64,000 bases of DNA from Halorientalis sp. (GCF_028275115.1 NZ_JAQCNH010000083.1:42181-106180), one strand, 5' to 3'. Shown: positions 26,068 to 35,418, counted from the stretch's first letter. Program-made: numbers and translations. Notes: generated by a model from the sequence alone, not told the origin.

Positions 26068-27468
26068 ATGTGGGGTAGGCTGTCAAGCTACCCAGGCCGG
26101 GTGCGCCGACGGGTCAGCGAGATCGAACACTGGGAACTACTGACGCTGATGATCGTTGCGACGGCCTGTGTCGGTGTGCTGTACGTCACGATTGCGTACT
26201 ACGCGTATCCGTTGTTCACGTTCCTGGAGTTCCGGACGTACCTCCTCGTCGCGGTCGGCGGCGTGGTCGTGCTCGCGTTCGGGAGCGTCAAGCGGTCCGT
26301 GCGGAAGTTGCGGTCGGAGTGCGACCCGCTCGCACGCGACGAAGCACCGGGAATCTATCAGATGCTAGAATCGATGTGTGCGGACCTCGAGATGCCGGTG
26401 CCCGACGTGTACGTGATTCCGGACGAGGAGGTGAACGCGTTCGCGAAAGGAACGCGGTCCGACGGGATGGTCGTCGTCCACACCGGGCTCCTGGACGAGA
26501 TGAACGACGAGGAACTCAGAGCGGTGCTGGGCCACGAACTGACACACCTCTACTACCGGGACAGTGTGACGATGGAGGCGATGGACTACGCTATCAAACC
26601 GTTCAGGTGGGTCGGCATGGCTGGCGGCCTGATCGTCAGCCTGGTACCGATGTTCCTCCCGTTCGCCCTCATGTCGTACATATTCAGCGCGAATCAGACC
26701 GGCCAGACGGGGCGACGGAACCCGCTCGTCCTCTCGTGCCAGCGTGCGGTCGCCTTCGTCCCGCTCGCTTTCCGGAACGCGCTGTCGCGCCACAGAGAGT
26801 TCGTCGCCGACCGCCGGGCCGTTGACCTCACCGGCAACCCGGAGGCGATGGTCGGCGTCCTCCGGAAACTCAAGACCGCACACGACGACGCGGAGACCAC
26901 CGCGACGAACGCGTTCTCACCGTTCAATCGCGTTCAGACCCGGTTCGACGCCGTTTTTGCGACGCACCCGAACAACGACCGCCGGATCGAACTGATCGAG
27001 TCCGTCTTCGAGGACTCCGACCCCAGTCCGCTCGACGAGGGTGCGGTTCTCGGTCGGTTCACGAGGTTCGGGCTGACCGTCGGGCCACTGACGATCGTGA
27101 GCGCACTGGTTCTGTACGTGGTCGAAGTGGTCATAGCCAACGTCTACGGGATGAGCATGGTCGAGGCCACCACCTTCCTCCACGGGACGGTGCTGTTCCT
27201 CTACACGCTCCTGTGGCTCGTGAGCCTCCCTGCGTTCTGCTGGGCGATGCTGTTCGCCGACGGTGGGACGCCGGCCTACGGATTCGCCGTCGTTGTCTGT
27301 ATGGCCGTGTTCGTCCTCGGGGGCTGGCTCGCGTCGGTTGTTCACGCGGCTCTGCTGGTCCTGCCCGCGCTGTCATACGTCGCTCTGAGCGGGGCCGCGT
27401 CGCTACACCTGCGGGACGTGGTCGCGGCGCTCCTCTCGGGGGGCCGACGGGGCCGGAAAACTCAATGA
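26068..27468 (+). CDS. htpX: HtpX-type M48 zinc metalloprotease
   Basis: 466-residue membrane protease. Two N-terminal transmembrane segments (about residues 22-45 and 48-66) precede the catalytic domain. The zinc site is GHELTH near residue 156, with the third ligand in REFVADRRAV near residue 244. Further hydrophobic helices lie between and after these, with four at the C-terminus, which is more than in bacterial HtpX. ATG 26068 is chosen over ATG 26041 because GAGGTG, a strong Shine-Dalgarno, lies 6 bases upstream. HtpX degrades misfolded membrane proteins with the active site facing the cytoplasm. Regulation is not visible. Confidence 0.9.
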   Translation: MWGRLSSYPGRVRRRVSEIEHWELLTLMIVATACVGVLYVTIAYYAYPLFTFLEFRTYLLVAVGGVVVLAFGSVKRSVRKLRSECDPLARDEAPGIYQMLESMCADLEMPVPDVYVIPDEEVNAFAKGTRSDGMVVVHTGLLDEMNDEELRAVLGHELTHLYYRDSVTMEAMDYAIKPFRWVGMAGGLIVSLVPMFLPFALMSYIFSANQTGQTGRRNPLVLSCQRAVAFVPLAFRNALSRHREFVADRRAVDLTGNPEAMVGVLRKLKTAHDDAETTATNAFSPFNRVQTRFDAVFATHPNNDRRIELIESVFEDSDPSPLDEGAVLGRFTRFGLTVGPLTIVSALVLYVVEVVIANVYGMSMVEATTFLHGTVLFLYTLLWLVSLPAFCWAMLFADGGTPAYGFAVVVCMAVFVLGGWLASVVHAALLVLPALSYVALSGAASLHLRDVVAALLSGGRRGRKTQ

Positions 27469-27497
27469 ACTGGTGACCCTACATTCGATAGCGGCCG

Positions 27498-27965
27498 ATG
27501 ACACCAGACACACGACAGGTCCTCCGCCGGATGGGTGAGGAAGTGGAACGCGTCCTCGCGGAATCGTCGTTCGCGTCCAATACGGCAGGCGAAGCCGACC
27601 GCAAGTCGCCGCCGGTCGTCGAAGTGGCCTTCGAGACGGACGGCGAGGGGTACAGGCTCACCTGGGTCGGACTGCGACTGGTCAAAGGGGAACACATGGG
27701 CGACCCGGAACGCGAGGCTGCACTCGAGATGGTCGCAGACGTCGAGGACCACCTCGAACGCAGCCAGCGCTACGACCGGGAACTCGATATCCGCATCGCC
27801 GACGACGCCGCGAGCGCCGAAACAATGGTCGCCGTCACCGAGACAGTGCTCGAAGAGGCGTACGAACTCGACTTCGACGCTGCCATCGACCTGAAGTGGG
27901 AGGATTTCGACAACAGAGAGCACCTCAACGGCGAGGCGTTTCTCGACGAGTACGGACTCGACTGA
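27498..27965 (+). CDS. Hypothetical acidic protein
   Basis: 155 residues, very acidic. A helical start (TRQVLRRMGEEVERVLAES) is followed by strands (PPVVEVAFETDGEGYRLTW) and a further helix-rich part. No motif was recognised. ATG 27498 lies 30 bases after the HtpX stop, so co-transcription with the protease is possible. Codon use matches its neighbours. Confidence 0.65.
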   Translation: MTPDTRQVLRRMGEEVERVLAESSFASNTAGEADRKSPPVVEVAFETDGEGYRLTWVGLRLVKGEHMGDPEREAALEMVADVEDHLERSQRYDRELDIRIADDAASAETMVAVTETVLEEAYELDFDAAIDLKWEDFDNREHLNGEAFLDEYGLD

Positions 27966-28102
27966 CGACCGTTCGGCCGGTGGGCACAGAACCCGCACGG
28001 ACTCCGCGTCCGGAGCTGGTCGTGACGGCATAAGCATACCACACAAAAAAATACAATACGGACAAGTATCGGTAATAATTCGTAGTGAGGTGAACGGTTC
28101 AC

Positions 28103-28255
28103 ATGAAACGAAGCCCACGGATGCTGCTAGTAACGAATCCGCGGAGAGCGCTCCCGCTGACGGTGGCGGTGCTGTCGTTGTTGGTCGCTGTCGACCCAGC
28201 CGCTGCCGGCCTACCGATGGAGCGCCCGCCGGGACAGGACATCGAGTTCGACTGA
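28103..28255 (+). CDS. Candidate 50-residue membrane or secreted peptide
   Basis: ATG 28103 is preceded by GTGAGGTGAAC, a reasonable ribosome binding site, and by an AT-rich box near 28040-28060. The product has basic residues near the start (MKRSPRMLLVTNPRRA), then a hydrophobic core (LPLTVAVLSLLVAV) ending at an A-A-A-G site. A short acidic tail, PGQDIEFD, follows. This looks like a signal peptide plus a 14-residue remainder, or a single-span membrane peptide. No homologue was recognised, and the alternative frame across this region stays open too. Confidence 0.35.
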   Translation: MKRSPRMLLVTNPRRALPLTVAVLSLLVAVDPAAAGLPMERPPGQDIEFD

Positions 28256-28694
28256 GGTGGCACTCGGCGGTCCGAATACGAGTCGGTCGAACCGTCCGCA
28301 ACGTGTCCGACTGTGGCGGCGCACCGCTGGACAGCGCATCACTCGGAAGCCCGTCGTGGGTCGTTCGGTGGAACTCACGGCTGCCCATTATAACCGATTC
28401 GTCGCTCGACGAGGACGACCACTACACCACTGTCGACTCCACCGAGATTACCGAGGCGCTCGGGAGGCCAGACGACGCCCTCGCAGGGGCCGGCTCTGCG
28501 GAGTGTTTCGTAGTTCTCTCCCGACGTAGCTTCGTCGAATTTCGAGGGTTTCGATGGACCTATGCCCGTGTTCACCGCGACGCTGCCGCTCGTGACACCG
28601 AAAGTATAAATGAATCGACTCGACGAAACCGTACGTGTGCCTGCGTGTGGCGTCGTGTCTGCCGTCGGTCAGTCCTCGTGTCGAGTCGGGGCAT
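28256..28694. other. Region without a convincing gene
   Basis: A plus-strand frame running from 28090 to 28698 contains an acidic stretch near 28390-28500 (SSLDEDDHYTTVDSTEITEAL), but its ends are Arg-rich and no good start is seen. It may be the remnant of a decayed gene. Nothing else was recognised. Confidence 0.3.
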
Positions 28695-28826
28695 TTAGGT
28701 AGCACTGCGGCTGGATTTTTTCCTGACAATCTCGACGTTGTGACACTGCCGACAGGCGTACTCGGTGATCCTCGTCGTCTCGTCGTTGTAGTTCATGTCC
28801 TCGCCACAGCAGGTACATCGGATCAT
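28695..28826 (-). CDS. Small zinc-ribbon protein
   Basis: 43 residues beginning MIRCTCCGEDMNYNDE, then YACRQCHN and a Lys/Arg-rich tail. Two C-x2-C pairs 17 residues apart (with one extra Cys) make a treble-clef or zinc-ribbon fold likely. A TATA-like ATTAATAATG lies about 25-30 bases upstream on the minus strand, fitting a leaderless transcript. One-zinc-finger microproteins are common in haloarchaea, and several act in regulation. The target here is unknown. Confidence 0.7.
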   Translation of the reverse strand: MIRCTCCGEDMNYNDETTRITEYACRQCHNVEIVRKKSSRSAT

Positions 28827-29131
28827 ACACTCATTTACACGTACCCACATTATTAATCGTTATGGTTACGCCGAGTTCGACGGTCCGTACCGGTTCCGCT
28901 CGGCGGCCGGCGAGACCATCGCGACCACGGCTACTACCCGGGCACGGTCGTCAGCGACCTCGAACCCGTCTGTGCGTGGGGAATCGACCAGACCGCAGCA
29001 TACCCCATCAGACAACCGAGAACGGCCGGCAGGTGTACCGTGGCCGCGGACGCCTTCCTGACCCGTGTCGATAAATATAATGATAGACCATAATAAAGTT
29101 CAAGACACACGAGCCCATATGATACGTTGTC
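28827..29131. other. Intergenic, AT-rich promoter region
   Basis: Contains the minus-strand promoter of the zinc-ribbon gene and, near 29068-29105, the AT-rich stretch ATAAATATAATG, which may drive the small plus-strand frame at 29132. No other gene was seen. Confidence 0.4.
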
Positions 29132-29323
29132 ATGTGTCACGGCGATCGATTCCAGACACGAGCGACCGAGGACGAACCGACCGCGGTCACCGACACGACC
29201 GACGAGATTGAGACGGACGAGTCACCCGAACGCGACCGCGGGGAGGTGCCACGGCCGACGACATCCACGCTCGCCGCTCCGCTGCGAGCCTTCCGCCGTG
29301 TCAGGGCGGCGCTCTCGCGCTGA
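29132..29323 (+). CDS. Possible small protein
   Basis: 63 residues. The middle is acidic and Thr-rich (TAVTDTTDEIETDESPERDRGE) and the end is basic and Ala-rich (LAAPLRAFRRVRAALSR). The amphipathic basic C-terminus could bind nucleic acid or membrane. An AT-rich promoter lies about 30-60 bases upstream. Short and without a known motif, so it may be spurious. Confidence 0.35.
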   Translation: MCHGDRFQTRATEDEPTAVTDTTDEIETDESPERDRGEVPRPTTSTLAAPLRAFRRVRAALSR

Positions 29324-29471
29324 CGTCCGGTCCGTCGCTCAGGCGTCGGTCCGACGAACGGGACACACACCACTAATCGTACGTTTTTTCGGCAAACTCC
29401 TGCGCGAGTACGACCTCCGCGTCGTGCCGCCTCCTCCGACGGCCCGTGGGTGCGGTCACACTGCGTTTAGC

Positions 29472-29897
29472 TCATCCCGGCCGGGACGCGTCGAGCGTCG
29501 TCGTGAGTTGGTGTCGCGTCTGGAGCCCAGTGTGGAATCGGTCGACCGTGTCTGCCTGGTGCTCCGGGCACGCCGGGACGACGACCGCGCCGTCCGCGAC
29601 CGGAATCATCGGTTGCGTCGGATTCCGGACCGCGAGCCGACAGCTGGGACACTGGATGCCGCCAGCCGGTCTATGCCGGAGGAGGTCGGCCGACCCCCGA
29701 GTCGTGAGGCCACAGGCTGCAGCGAACTGTTCGACGTGCTCGTCACAGCCGACGAGCGGGACCGTGAGTTCGTCGACGAGGAGAAACGAGAGCGCGTCCC
29801 GGGTCTGCCCGCCGACAAACAGTGCGGTCCGGCACGCCTCACACTGGATGGGCGGTTCCGCCGACAGGTCGTCCGACCGCTGCTGGTACGTATCCAT
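29472..29897 (-). CDS. Zinc-ribbon haloarchaeal hypothetical protein
   Basis: 141 residues from ATG 29897. Two C-x2-C pairs (CEAC near residue 19, CPSC near residue 84) are followed in each half by a C-x-EH motif (GCDEHVEQF and ACPEHQADTV). The two halves thus repeat the pattern CxxC then CxEH, which suggests a duplicated zinc-binding unit with Cys3His ligands. It is strongly acidic and has no signal peptide. No characterised relative was recognised. It stands alone between two intergenic stretches. Confidence 0.6.
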   Translation of the reverse strand: MDTYQQRSDDLSAEPPIQCEACRTALFVGGQTRDALSFLLVDELTVPLVGCDEHVEQFAAACGLTTRGSADLLRHRPAGGIQCPSCRLAVRNPTQPMIPVADGAVVVPACPEHQADTVDRFHTGLQTRHQLTTTLDASRPG

Positions 29898-30064
29898 GAG
29901 AACGATTTCGGTAACTGTATGTACTGGACAGAGACTCCTAAATGATGTGACTCTCCGGGCCGCGGACACGCCCCGGCCTGCCAGCCCGGTCCACGCCGGG
30001 CGGGCGCGAGACGACCCGGGCTGACCGGCCACGGACTGATACCTGCGGAGGCTAATTCACACGC

Positions 30065-31282
30065 ATGGCGAACTCAGACACGGTCCTCGTGGTCGGCGGT
30101 GGTGTGACGGGTGCCGGCGTCGCGCGCGACCTCTCGCTTCGCGGCGTCGATGTGGTCCTGGCGGAACGGGACGGTCTGTCGAGCGGCACGTCGAGTCGGT
30201 CACACGGTCTCCTCCACAGCGGGGCCCGCTACGCGGAGTCGGACCTGCGCGGTGCCGAGGAGTGCATCCAGGAGAACCGCATCCTCAAATCGACTGCGGG
30301 TGCCTGTATTCGAGACACCGGCGGCCTCTTCGTCCAACTCGCCGCCGACGACCCGGCGTACTTCGAGCGAAAACGCGAGGCCTGTGCGGACGCCGCCATC
30401 GAGACGGAACTGCTCGATACCGATGCGGTCCGTGAGACCGTCCCCGAACTCAGTGCGACCGTCGAGCGCGCGTTGTGGGTCCCGGACGCGGTCGTCTTCC
30501 CGTCTCGACTCGTCGCGGCGAACGCGGCCGACGCGGCGGCCCACGGTGCGCGCATCCTCCCGCACTCGCCGTTAGAATCGCTTCGTGTCCGGAACGAGCA
30601 GGTCGTGTCGGCACAGCTGGGCGGGACCGCAGACGAGACAATCGAACCGGACTACGTCGTGAACGCGGCCGGCGCGTGGGCCGGCCAGGTAGCCGCCATG
30701 GCCGGACTCGAGGTCACGATGGCACCGTCACGCGGTGTGATGATTTCCGTCGCGTACGACCAGTGTGAGCCGGTGTTGAACAGGTGTCGTGTCCCCGACG
30801 ATGGCGATATCGTCGTCCCACACGACGGCGAGGTCGTCCTCGGGACGACGAGCGTGCCGGCGTCGGACCCGGACGACTGCGAACGTGCCGACTGGGAGGT
30901 CGAGACCTGCATCGAGGAGTGCGCGGCCATGCTACCCCCGGTCGCCGACGCCGAGATCACGCGGACGTGGTGGGGTGTGCGACCGCTCTACGCGCCGGAC
31001 GAAGCGGGGCAGGACCGGCGCGGCATCTCGCGGGGGTACAGTCTGCTCGACCACGCCATGGACGACGTCGAGAACGTGGCCAGCATCGTCGGCGGGAAAC
31101 TGACCACCTATCGCCGGATGGCGGCGGCGACCGCCGACCTCGTCTGTGACCGACTCGGCGTCGCCGCAGACTGCGTGACTGCCGACCGGTCACTCCCCGG
31201 CCACGACGACCCGGCCCGACTGGACGAGTACGTCGCCCGGTTCGACAGCCGGGGCCCGACGGACACCGACATCGTGAGCTGA
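30065..31282 (+). CDS. GlpA-like FAD-dependent glycerol-3-phosphate dehydrogenase, C-terminally short
   Basis: 405 residues. The N-terminal FAD-binding motif GGGVTGAGVARDLSLRG is intact, and the DAO-fold glycerol-3-phosphate dehydrogenase core continues to IVGGKLTTYRRMAAATADLVCDRLG. Full-length haloarchaeal GlpA is roughly 550-590 residues and continues into a cysteine-containing BFD-like domain. This protein stops at TDTDIVS, just where that domain would begin. No glpB or glpC gene is nearby. It either works as a shorter paralogue with another electron acceptor or is a truncated copy. Confidence 0.8.
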   Translation: MANSDTVLVVGGGVTGAGVARDLSLRGVDVVLAERDGLSSGTSSRSHGLLHSGARYAESDLRGAEECIQENRILKSTAGACIRDTGGLFVQLAADDPAYFERKREACADAAIETELLDTDAVRETVPELSATVERALWVPDAVVFPSRLVAANAADAAAHGARILPHSPLESLRVRNEQVVSAQLGGTADETIEPDYVVNAAGAWAGQVAAMAGLEVTMAPSRGVMISVAYDQCEPVLNRCRVPDDGDIVVPHDGEVVLGTTSVPASDPDDCERADWEVETCIEECAAMLPPVADAEITRTWWGVRPLYAPDEAGQDRRGISRGYSLLDHAMDDVENVASIVGGKLTTYRRMAAATADLVCDRLGVAADCVTADRSLPGHDDPARLDEYVARFDSRGPTDTDIVS

Positions 31283-31596
31283 GAGACCGCGCCGACGGGT
31301 GTCGGCGTCCACTCACAGCGTGCCGACGGTGTCCAGTCTGAGCGGCCGCCCTATACGACCGACAGCGTGGGTCCGTCCGCTCGTGTGATGATGCCCGAAC
31401 CCGACACCGTCCGTGACCGCCTCCAGAAACCGACGGTATAGATGGAGGGCCCACAGATAGGCAGTCGACGGTCTGCTTCCGAGCGAAACGGCTCGTTTCA
31501 CGACCGAGTTCTACTCGTTCGCCAGTAGCTTTGAGCAGTTCGCGAACTGGTCCAGCGCGGCGTCAACTATTATTGACTGTAAGACATTACACTGCT
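31283..31596. other. Intergenic region
   Basis: No gene with plausible composition on either strand. CTATTATTGACTG near 31567-31579 may be the TATA region of the UspA gene at 31597. Translation just past the GlpA-like stop shows no recognisable remnant of a BFD-like domain. Confidence 0.4.
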
Positions 31597-32010
31597 ATGG
31601 GTGTGCTGATCGCAGTCAGCGACGATACTCAGTTTGAGACCGTTCTAACCGTGGGAGTACAACTGGCCGTTGGGTTGAGTCAAGAGCTGTACGTAACCCA
31701 CATAACGGCGACTGAGACTGCATCTGGCGACGAACAGGCGTTCCGCGATAACGTTCGGGAGTCGCTGTCGGATGTCGACGTCCCCGTCGAAGTCGACCTC
31801 GAGCATCTGAGTCGTGGTGGACTCCGCTCGGGAACAGCCGTCGGCAAGCAACTTCTCGAAATTGCAGAGGATACGAGTATCGACCATATCGTAATTGGGC
31901 ACCGGTCGAAAAGCCGGTTGAGCACGGTTCGTGAAGGACACACTGGCTTCGTCGTCGCCCAAGAGGCAGCAGTCCCAGTGACAATCGTTCCCGACACAGT
32001 GGAGTCGTAG
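31597..32010 (+). CDS. Universal stress protein (UspA family)
   Basis: 137 residues, single Usp domain. It starts with the strand MGVLIAVSDDTQFE. The C-terminal region IDHIVIGHRSKSRLSTVREGHTGFVVAQEAAVPVTIVP corresponds to the G-x2-G-x9-G(S/T) nucleotide-loop area, though the glycine spacing is not exact, so ATP binding is uncertain. ATG 31597 is the first of the conserved fold. Haloarchaea carry many Usp paralogues. No partner gene is evident. Confidence 0.85.
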   Translation: MGVLIAVSDDTQFETVLTVGVQLAVGLSQELYVTHITATETASGDEQAFRDNVRESLSDVDVPVEVDLEHLSRGGLRSGTAVGKQLLEIAEDTSIDHIVIGHRSKSRLSTVREGHTGFVVAQEAAVPVTIVPDTVES

Positions 32011-32220
32011 GCGATACGTTGCCCAGGACTCGGCCAGGACAGGTAGTCCCGGTATCGAGAACTGCCCAACCGGTATAACCGTGGCCGTCTGCGTTCGCTG
32101 CTGCACCGACTCTCCCCGTTCGACACGCGACTTTTATAAACCAATTTATATTTCACGGAGCCGAACGGTCGCATTTCGAGGGCTGCAATCCCGTTGTTTC
32201 AGTGGAAACGACGAACGCAG

Positions 32221-33668
32221 CAGGTCAACCGCCTCGGGGTCAAGCCCCGAGGCTTGTCAGTGGACTCCCGTTCTAACCGGGTAATTCGGCAGGCGTGTAC
32301 TCGCCATTCACGTTCAATGTCCCTGACTTGAGGGCCAGTTGACTGTCAGCCCATCCATCGTGAGACTTCTGCCCGCGATGGATATACCCGCAATACCTGT
32401 TGGCGATGTTCTTCGCCGCGTTGTAATCCGCGTTCGCCTTGTATTCGCAGTCCTGACACTTGTACTGCTTGTCGTCACGGTTGCCCTTGTGAGTAAAACC
32501 ACAGTACGAGCACCGTTGACTCGTGTACGCCGGGTTCACGAAGTCCACGAACAACCCTGTAGACTCGACTTTGTACTCAACAAGTTCCACGAACTTCGCA
32601 TACGCCCACTGCTGGAACTTCGAGCCGTTGGCAATGTTCTCACGGATATCGTCAAGATTCTCGAAAATAATACCGCCAACATCCGCGTTGTGGGCCTCCG
32701 TGATGAGGGCGTTCGCTCGGTTGTGGAGCCAGTCCAACGACCAGTCTGAGAAGCGACTGCCGATGGACTGAATCGTGAGGTGAGCCGACCGCGTACCCGT
32801 CTGTTGCAGTTTGGCGCGGCGTTGCTCGTACTGGTCGCGCTTGTGGGTGAGATAGTCCGCTGAACCGAGGAACTCACCCGTGGAGGTGACGGCGAACGCG
32901 CCAGTCACGTTCAAATCCACGCCGAGAACCACTCCGCTCTCGCTGGATTCGTCATCGTAACTGGCTTTTTGACGTTCTGTCCCGTCAACCTCGTAGTCTG
33001 GGTTTTTCAGGGTGACGTGCAGGTAGAACGTGTCGTCCTGCTCGTCGTACTGGAGTGTGGCGTTAGAAGCATCCCAGTCGTCGCTCTCGTAGTACCTGCT
33101 GAACGGTGTGTCTTCGCGGTCGTCTTCGGTCGGAAGGACGTATTCGACGGTGACTCTACCGTTCGGCGTGGAGAGCGTTGCGTGGTCGTCGTTGAACGTC
33201 GCGCTCCGCTTGTCGTACACGACGCTCCACGAGTCGAACTCAGGTTGACTGGTCTTCTCGCCCTGTTTCAGCTTCTCGACCCCGCTCGTGACGGCTTCGA
33301 TAGCGCGTCGGATGCCTTTTTGAACGAGGTTGGCGGTGAGGTCGGTTTCCTCACGTAACTCGCCGTAGAGGGCGTCTTCGGCCCTGCTCTTGCTGGTGAC
33401 GCAGTAATCGTCGTAGCACCATGCCCAGCCGCTGGTGCGATTGGCGCAGTAGAGGAATTGGGTTTTGGTTTGATGGAGGTCGGCACGACGCTGTTCTGGT
33501 ACGTTGAGTTTGATTGGCACGGTGCGTCGTGTCGCGTCGTCCATCTGTGGTTCATATCGATATTTTTGCCTAATAACAATTTAGGTGTGGGGTGGGGAGT
33601 CGGCCTTGCTGTTGGGCGTTGTTTGTGTCAGTGAGTGTCGGCTTCCTCCACGGGGTCAAGCCCCGTGG
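32221..33668 (-). mobile_element. IS200/IS605-family element with tnpB only
   Basis: An element of about 1.45 kb read on the minus strand. The left-end hairpin is at 33648-33668 (stem CCACGGGG/CCCCGTGG), tnpB at 32273-33544, and the right-end hairpin at 32232-32252 (stem CCTCGGGG/CCCCGAGG, loop CTTGA). The two hairpins differ by a compensated base pair. No tnpA transposase gene is present, so movement would need TnpA in trans. Exact ends were not fixed. Confidence 0.75.
32273..33544 (-). CDS. tnpB: RNA-guided endonuclease TnpB
   Basis: 423 residues, apparently intact. The RuvC-like active site has D in GVDLNVTGAF, E in IIFENLDDI and D in NADYNAAKNI. The zinc finger CSYCG...CQDC has all four cysteines. 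TnpB proteins cut DNA matching the guide at the 3' end of the omega-RNA, which arises from the tnpB 3' end and the right end (32221-32276). The protein-coding end and the RNA scaffold therefore overlap or adjoin here. The flank just beyond 32221 on the minus strand would be the guide. Confidence 0.9.
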   Translation of the reverse strand: MDDATRRTVPIKLNVPEQRRADLHQTKTQFLYCANRTSGWAWCYDDYCVTSKSRAEDALYGELREETDLTANLVQKGIRRAIEAVTSGVEKLKQGEKTSQPEFDSWSVVYDKRSATFNDDHATLSTPNGRVTVEYVLPTEDDREDTPFSRYYESDDWDASNATLQYDEQDDTFYLHVTLKNPDYEVDGTERQKASYDDESSESGVVLGVDLNVTGAFAVTSTGEFLGSADYLTHKRDQYEQRRAKLQQTGTRSAHLTIQSIGSRFSDWSLDWLHNRANALITEAHNADVGGIIFENLDDIRENIANGSKFQQWAYAKFVELVEYKVESTGLFVDFVNPAYTSQRCSYCGFTHKGNRDDKQYKCQDCEYKANADYNAAKNIANRYCGYIHRGQKSHDGWADSQLALKSGTLNVNGEYTPAELPG

Positions 33669-33975
33669 CATCCGCCTCGACAGCCTGTGAATCGCAGACT
33701 CGTTAGACGTCTCACATCCAGAACACGGTGTGCGACCGCTGTTCGGTTGCAGTGCCGTCGGGAACCGATTCGTGTCGGTAACCGAAGCCGTGGGTGGTGA
33801 AGCGTCCTCGGACGCACGTATGCCGTCCGTGGTCCATCTCCCGGGACTCGCTGCAGTCGTCGACGAGCTCTGCGCAGCGACACGTTCCGGAGTCCTTCGC
33901 ACTCGATGGCCCCTGACAAAATTCCGGACCACCGCTGGGCAGCGTTTATGTACGTCGTAAATATAACAATTAATC
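33545..33975. other. Left end of the TnpB element and CBS promoter region
   Basis: AT-rich just ahead of tnpB (TCGATATTTTTGCC, 33559-33572), then the left-end hairpin at 33648-33668. The stretch 33950-33970 (CGTAAATATAACAATTAATC) is a strong TATA-like promoter for the CBS gene at 33976. No additional gene was recognised. Confidence 0.5.
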
Positions 33976-34395
33976 ATGGGTCATATTATCGGCACGGTCT
34001 CTGAAGTAATGTCGACCCCCGTAATAACGGCTCCTCCTGCCCGGACGCTCACCGCCGTAACTGAACAGTTACTCGAGGAGGGTGTCGGTTCGGTCGTCCT
34101 CGCCACGGAGACGCCAGACGGTATCGTCACCAAAACTGACCTCCTGGCGGGATACTCGACGTACGACGCCCCAGCCGAGCAACCTGTTTCAGCCGTGGCG
34201 TCGACGCCCGTGGTGACGATCCATCCGGACCAACCACTGTCCACCGCTGCCCGCAGACTCGATGAGCGCAAAATTAAGCATCTGGTGGTCGTCGACCAGG
34301 AAATCGAGGGGGTAGTTACGACGACCGATATCCTGAATCAACTCGGATCGACGACGACGGGGCTAATCAACGAGGTGGCCGCCAGCGACGAGTGA
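33976..34395 (+). CDS. CBS-domain pair protein
   Basis: 139 residues made of two CBS motifs: VMSTPVITAPPARTLTAVTEQLLE..., then VASTPVVTIHPDQPLSTAARRLDE... ending VEGVVTTTDIL-type. CBS pairs bind adenosyl ligands such as AMP or SAM and act as energy or redox sensors. With no fused effector domain, it would act in trans. A TATA-like box lies directly upstream, and the transcript is probably leaderless or nearly so. A second, unlinked CBS protein is at 51495-51875. Confidence 0.85.
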   Translation: MGHIIGTVSEVMSTPVITAPPARTLTAVTEQLLEEGVGSVVLATETPDGIVTKTDLLAGYSTYDAPAEQPVSAVASTPVVTIHPDQPLSTAARRLDERKIKHLVVVDQEIEGVVTTTDILNQLGSTTTGLINEVAASDE

Positions 34396-34827
34396 CTGGA
34401 CGCTGGAGTCAACCACGACACGAACTCGACTCCCGATGTCCACCTGTTCGGACGCCATAGCGCCGACCGGCCGCTGCGTTTCTGCACGGATTCCGTGAGT
34501 GACACGATCTCTCGAACGCGGTGTTCCTCGCCGGTCAACTCGGCTACCGGACCGCCGTTACCTGAGTAGGACCGAACTGTCGGCTCAACTATACCGATTA
34601 ATTGGAACCCTATCGAAAAGTGGTCTACACGCTCTCTGTCCGCTTCGACCGGTTTTTGATAATACTGGTTTTGACATTTTCCAGACCGACGCAGGTGTGC
34701 CGGCCGTCTCTTCAAGCGTCGCCTGAGTCAAATCGGCCGACGTTCACCGCTATACAAACCCCTGAGGCGTAATCGGCGGTTCAACGGACTCGAAGATTTA
34801 TAGCTATGGGGTGTGTTTACAGTAGCC
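34396..34827. other. Intergenic region with possible gene remnant
   Basis: A minus-strand frame (34338-34715) includes a protein-like stretch, FSIGFQLIGIVEPTVRSY then ELTGEEHRVREIVSLTE, but it overlaps the CBS gene at one end and has no good start. It may be a decayed gene. TTTATAGC at 34797-34804 is the likely TATA box of the cobA gene at 34828. Confidence 0.35.
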
Positions 34828-35370
34828 ATGGAAGACGAAACGAACGGACTCATACACCTATACCACGGGCCTGGAAAAGGAAAAACAACGGCAGCGGTCG
34901 GCCTGTGTGTTCGTGCGCTGGGTCACGGACAGACGGTCACCCTCCTCCAGTTTATGAAGGGCACCGGCAACGAGGTCAACCAGTATGGAGAGGTGCAGTT
35001 GCTCATGTCGCTCGACGACGCTGTCGTCAAACAGTTTCCGACGGGGCACGCTCAGTCGGCGGACGCCCTCTCCGACGCGGAACAGGAGGGGTTGAACTCT
35101 GCGCTGGATATCGCCACCGAAACGCTCGGTGACGGACAGAGTGATCTGGTCGTCCTCGATGAAATACTGACGTTGCACTCAATCGGGGTCATCGACGAAC
35201 AGCGACTCCTCGCGGTGCTTCAGAGCAAGGCCGACTCGGTTGAACTGGTCATCACGGGCCGCGAGGCGCCGACAGGGGTAATAGATATGGCCGACTACGT
35301 GAGCTACATTGGGTCGGTGAAACATCCATTTCAACGTGGAATCAGCGCTCGGGTCGGTATCGAGTACTGA
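34828..35370 (+). CDS. cobA: Cob(I)alamin adenosyltransferase (CobA/CobO type)
   Basis: 180 residues. P-loop GPGKGKTTAAVGL near residue 15, Walker-B-like LVVLDEIL near residue 112, and the family motif ELVITGREAP near residue 138. The enzyme adds the 5'-deoxyadenosyl group from ATP to the cobalt of corrinoids in B12 synthesis or salvage. ATG 34828 gives the usual length. It is isolated from other cobalamin genes, so it is probably a paralogue or moved copy. An IS-type hairpin at 35419 lies just beyond its stop. Confidence 0.9.
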   Translation: MEDETNGLIHLYHGPGKGKTTAAVGLCVRALGHGQTVTLLQFMKGTGNEVNQYGEVQLLMSLDDAVVKQFPTGHAQSADALSDAEQEGLNSALDIATETLGDGQSDLVVLDEILTLHSIGVIDEQRLLAVLQSKADSVELVITGREAPTGVIDMADYVSYIGSVKHPFQRGISARVGIEY

Positions 35371-35418
35371 CCGACAGCCGCAGTTTCCGGACACGTAGGA
35401 CGCGTAACCCGTGAACCG

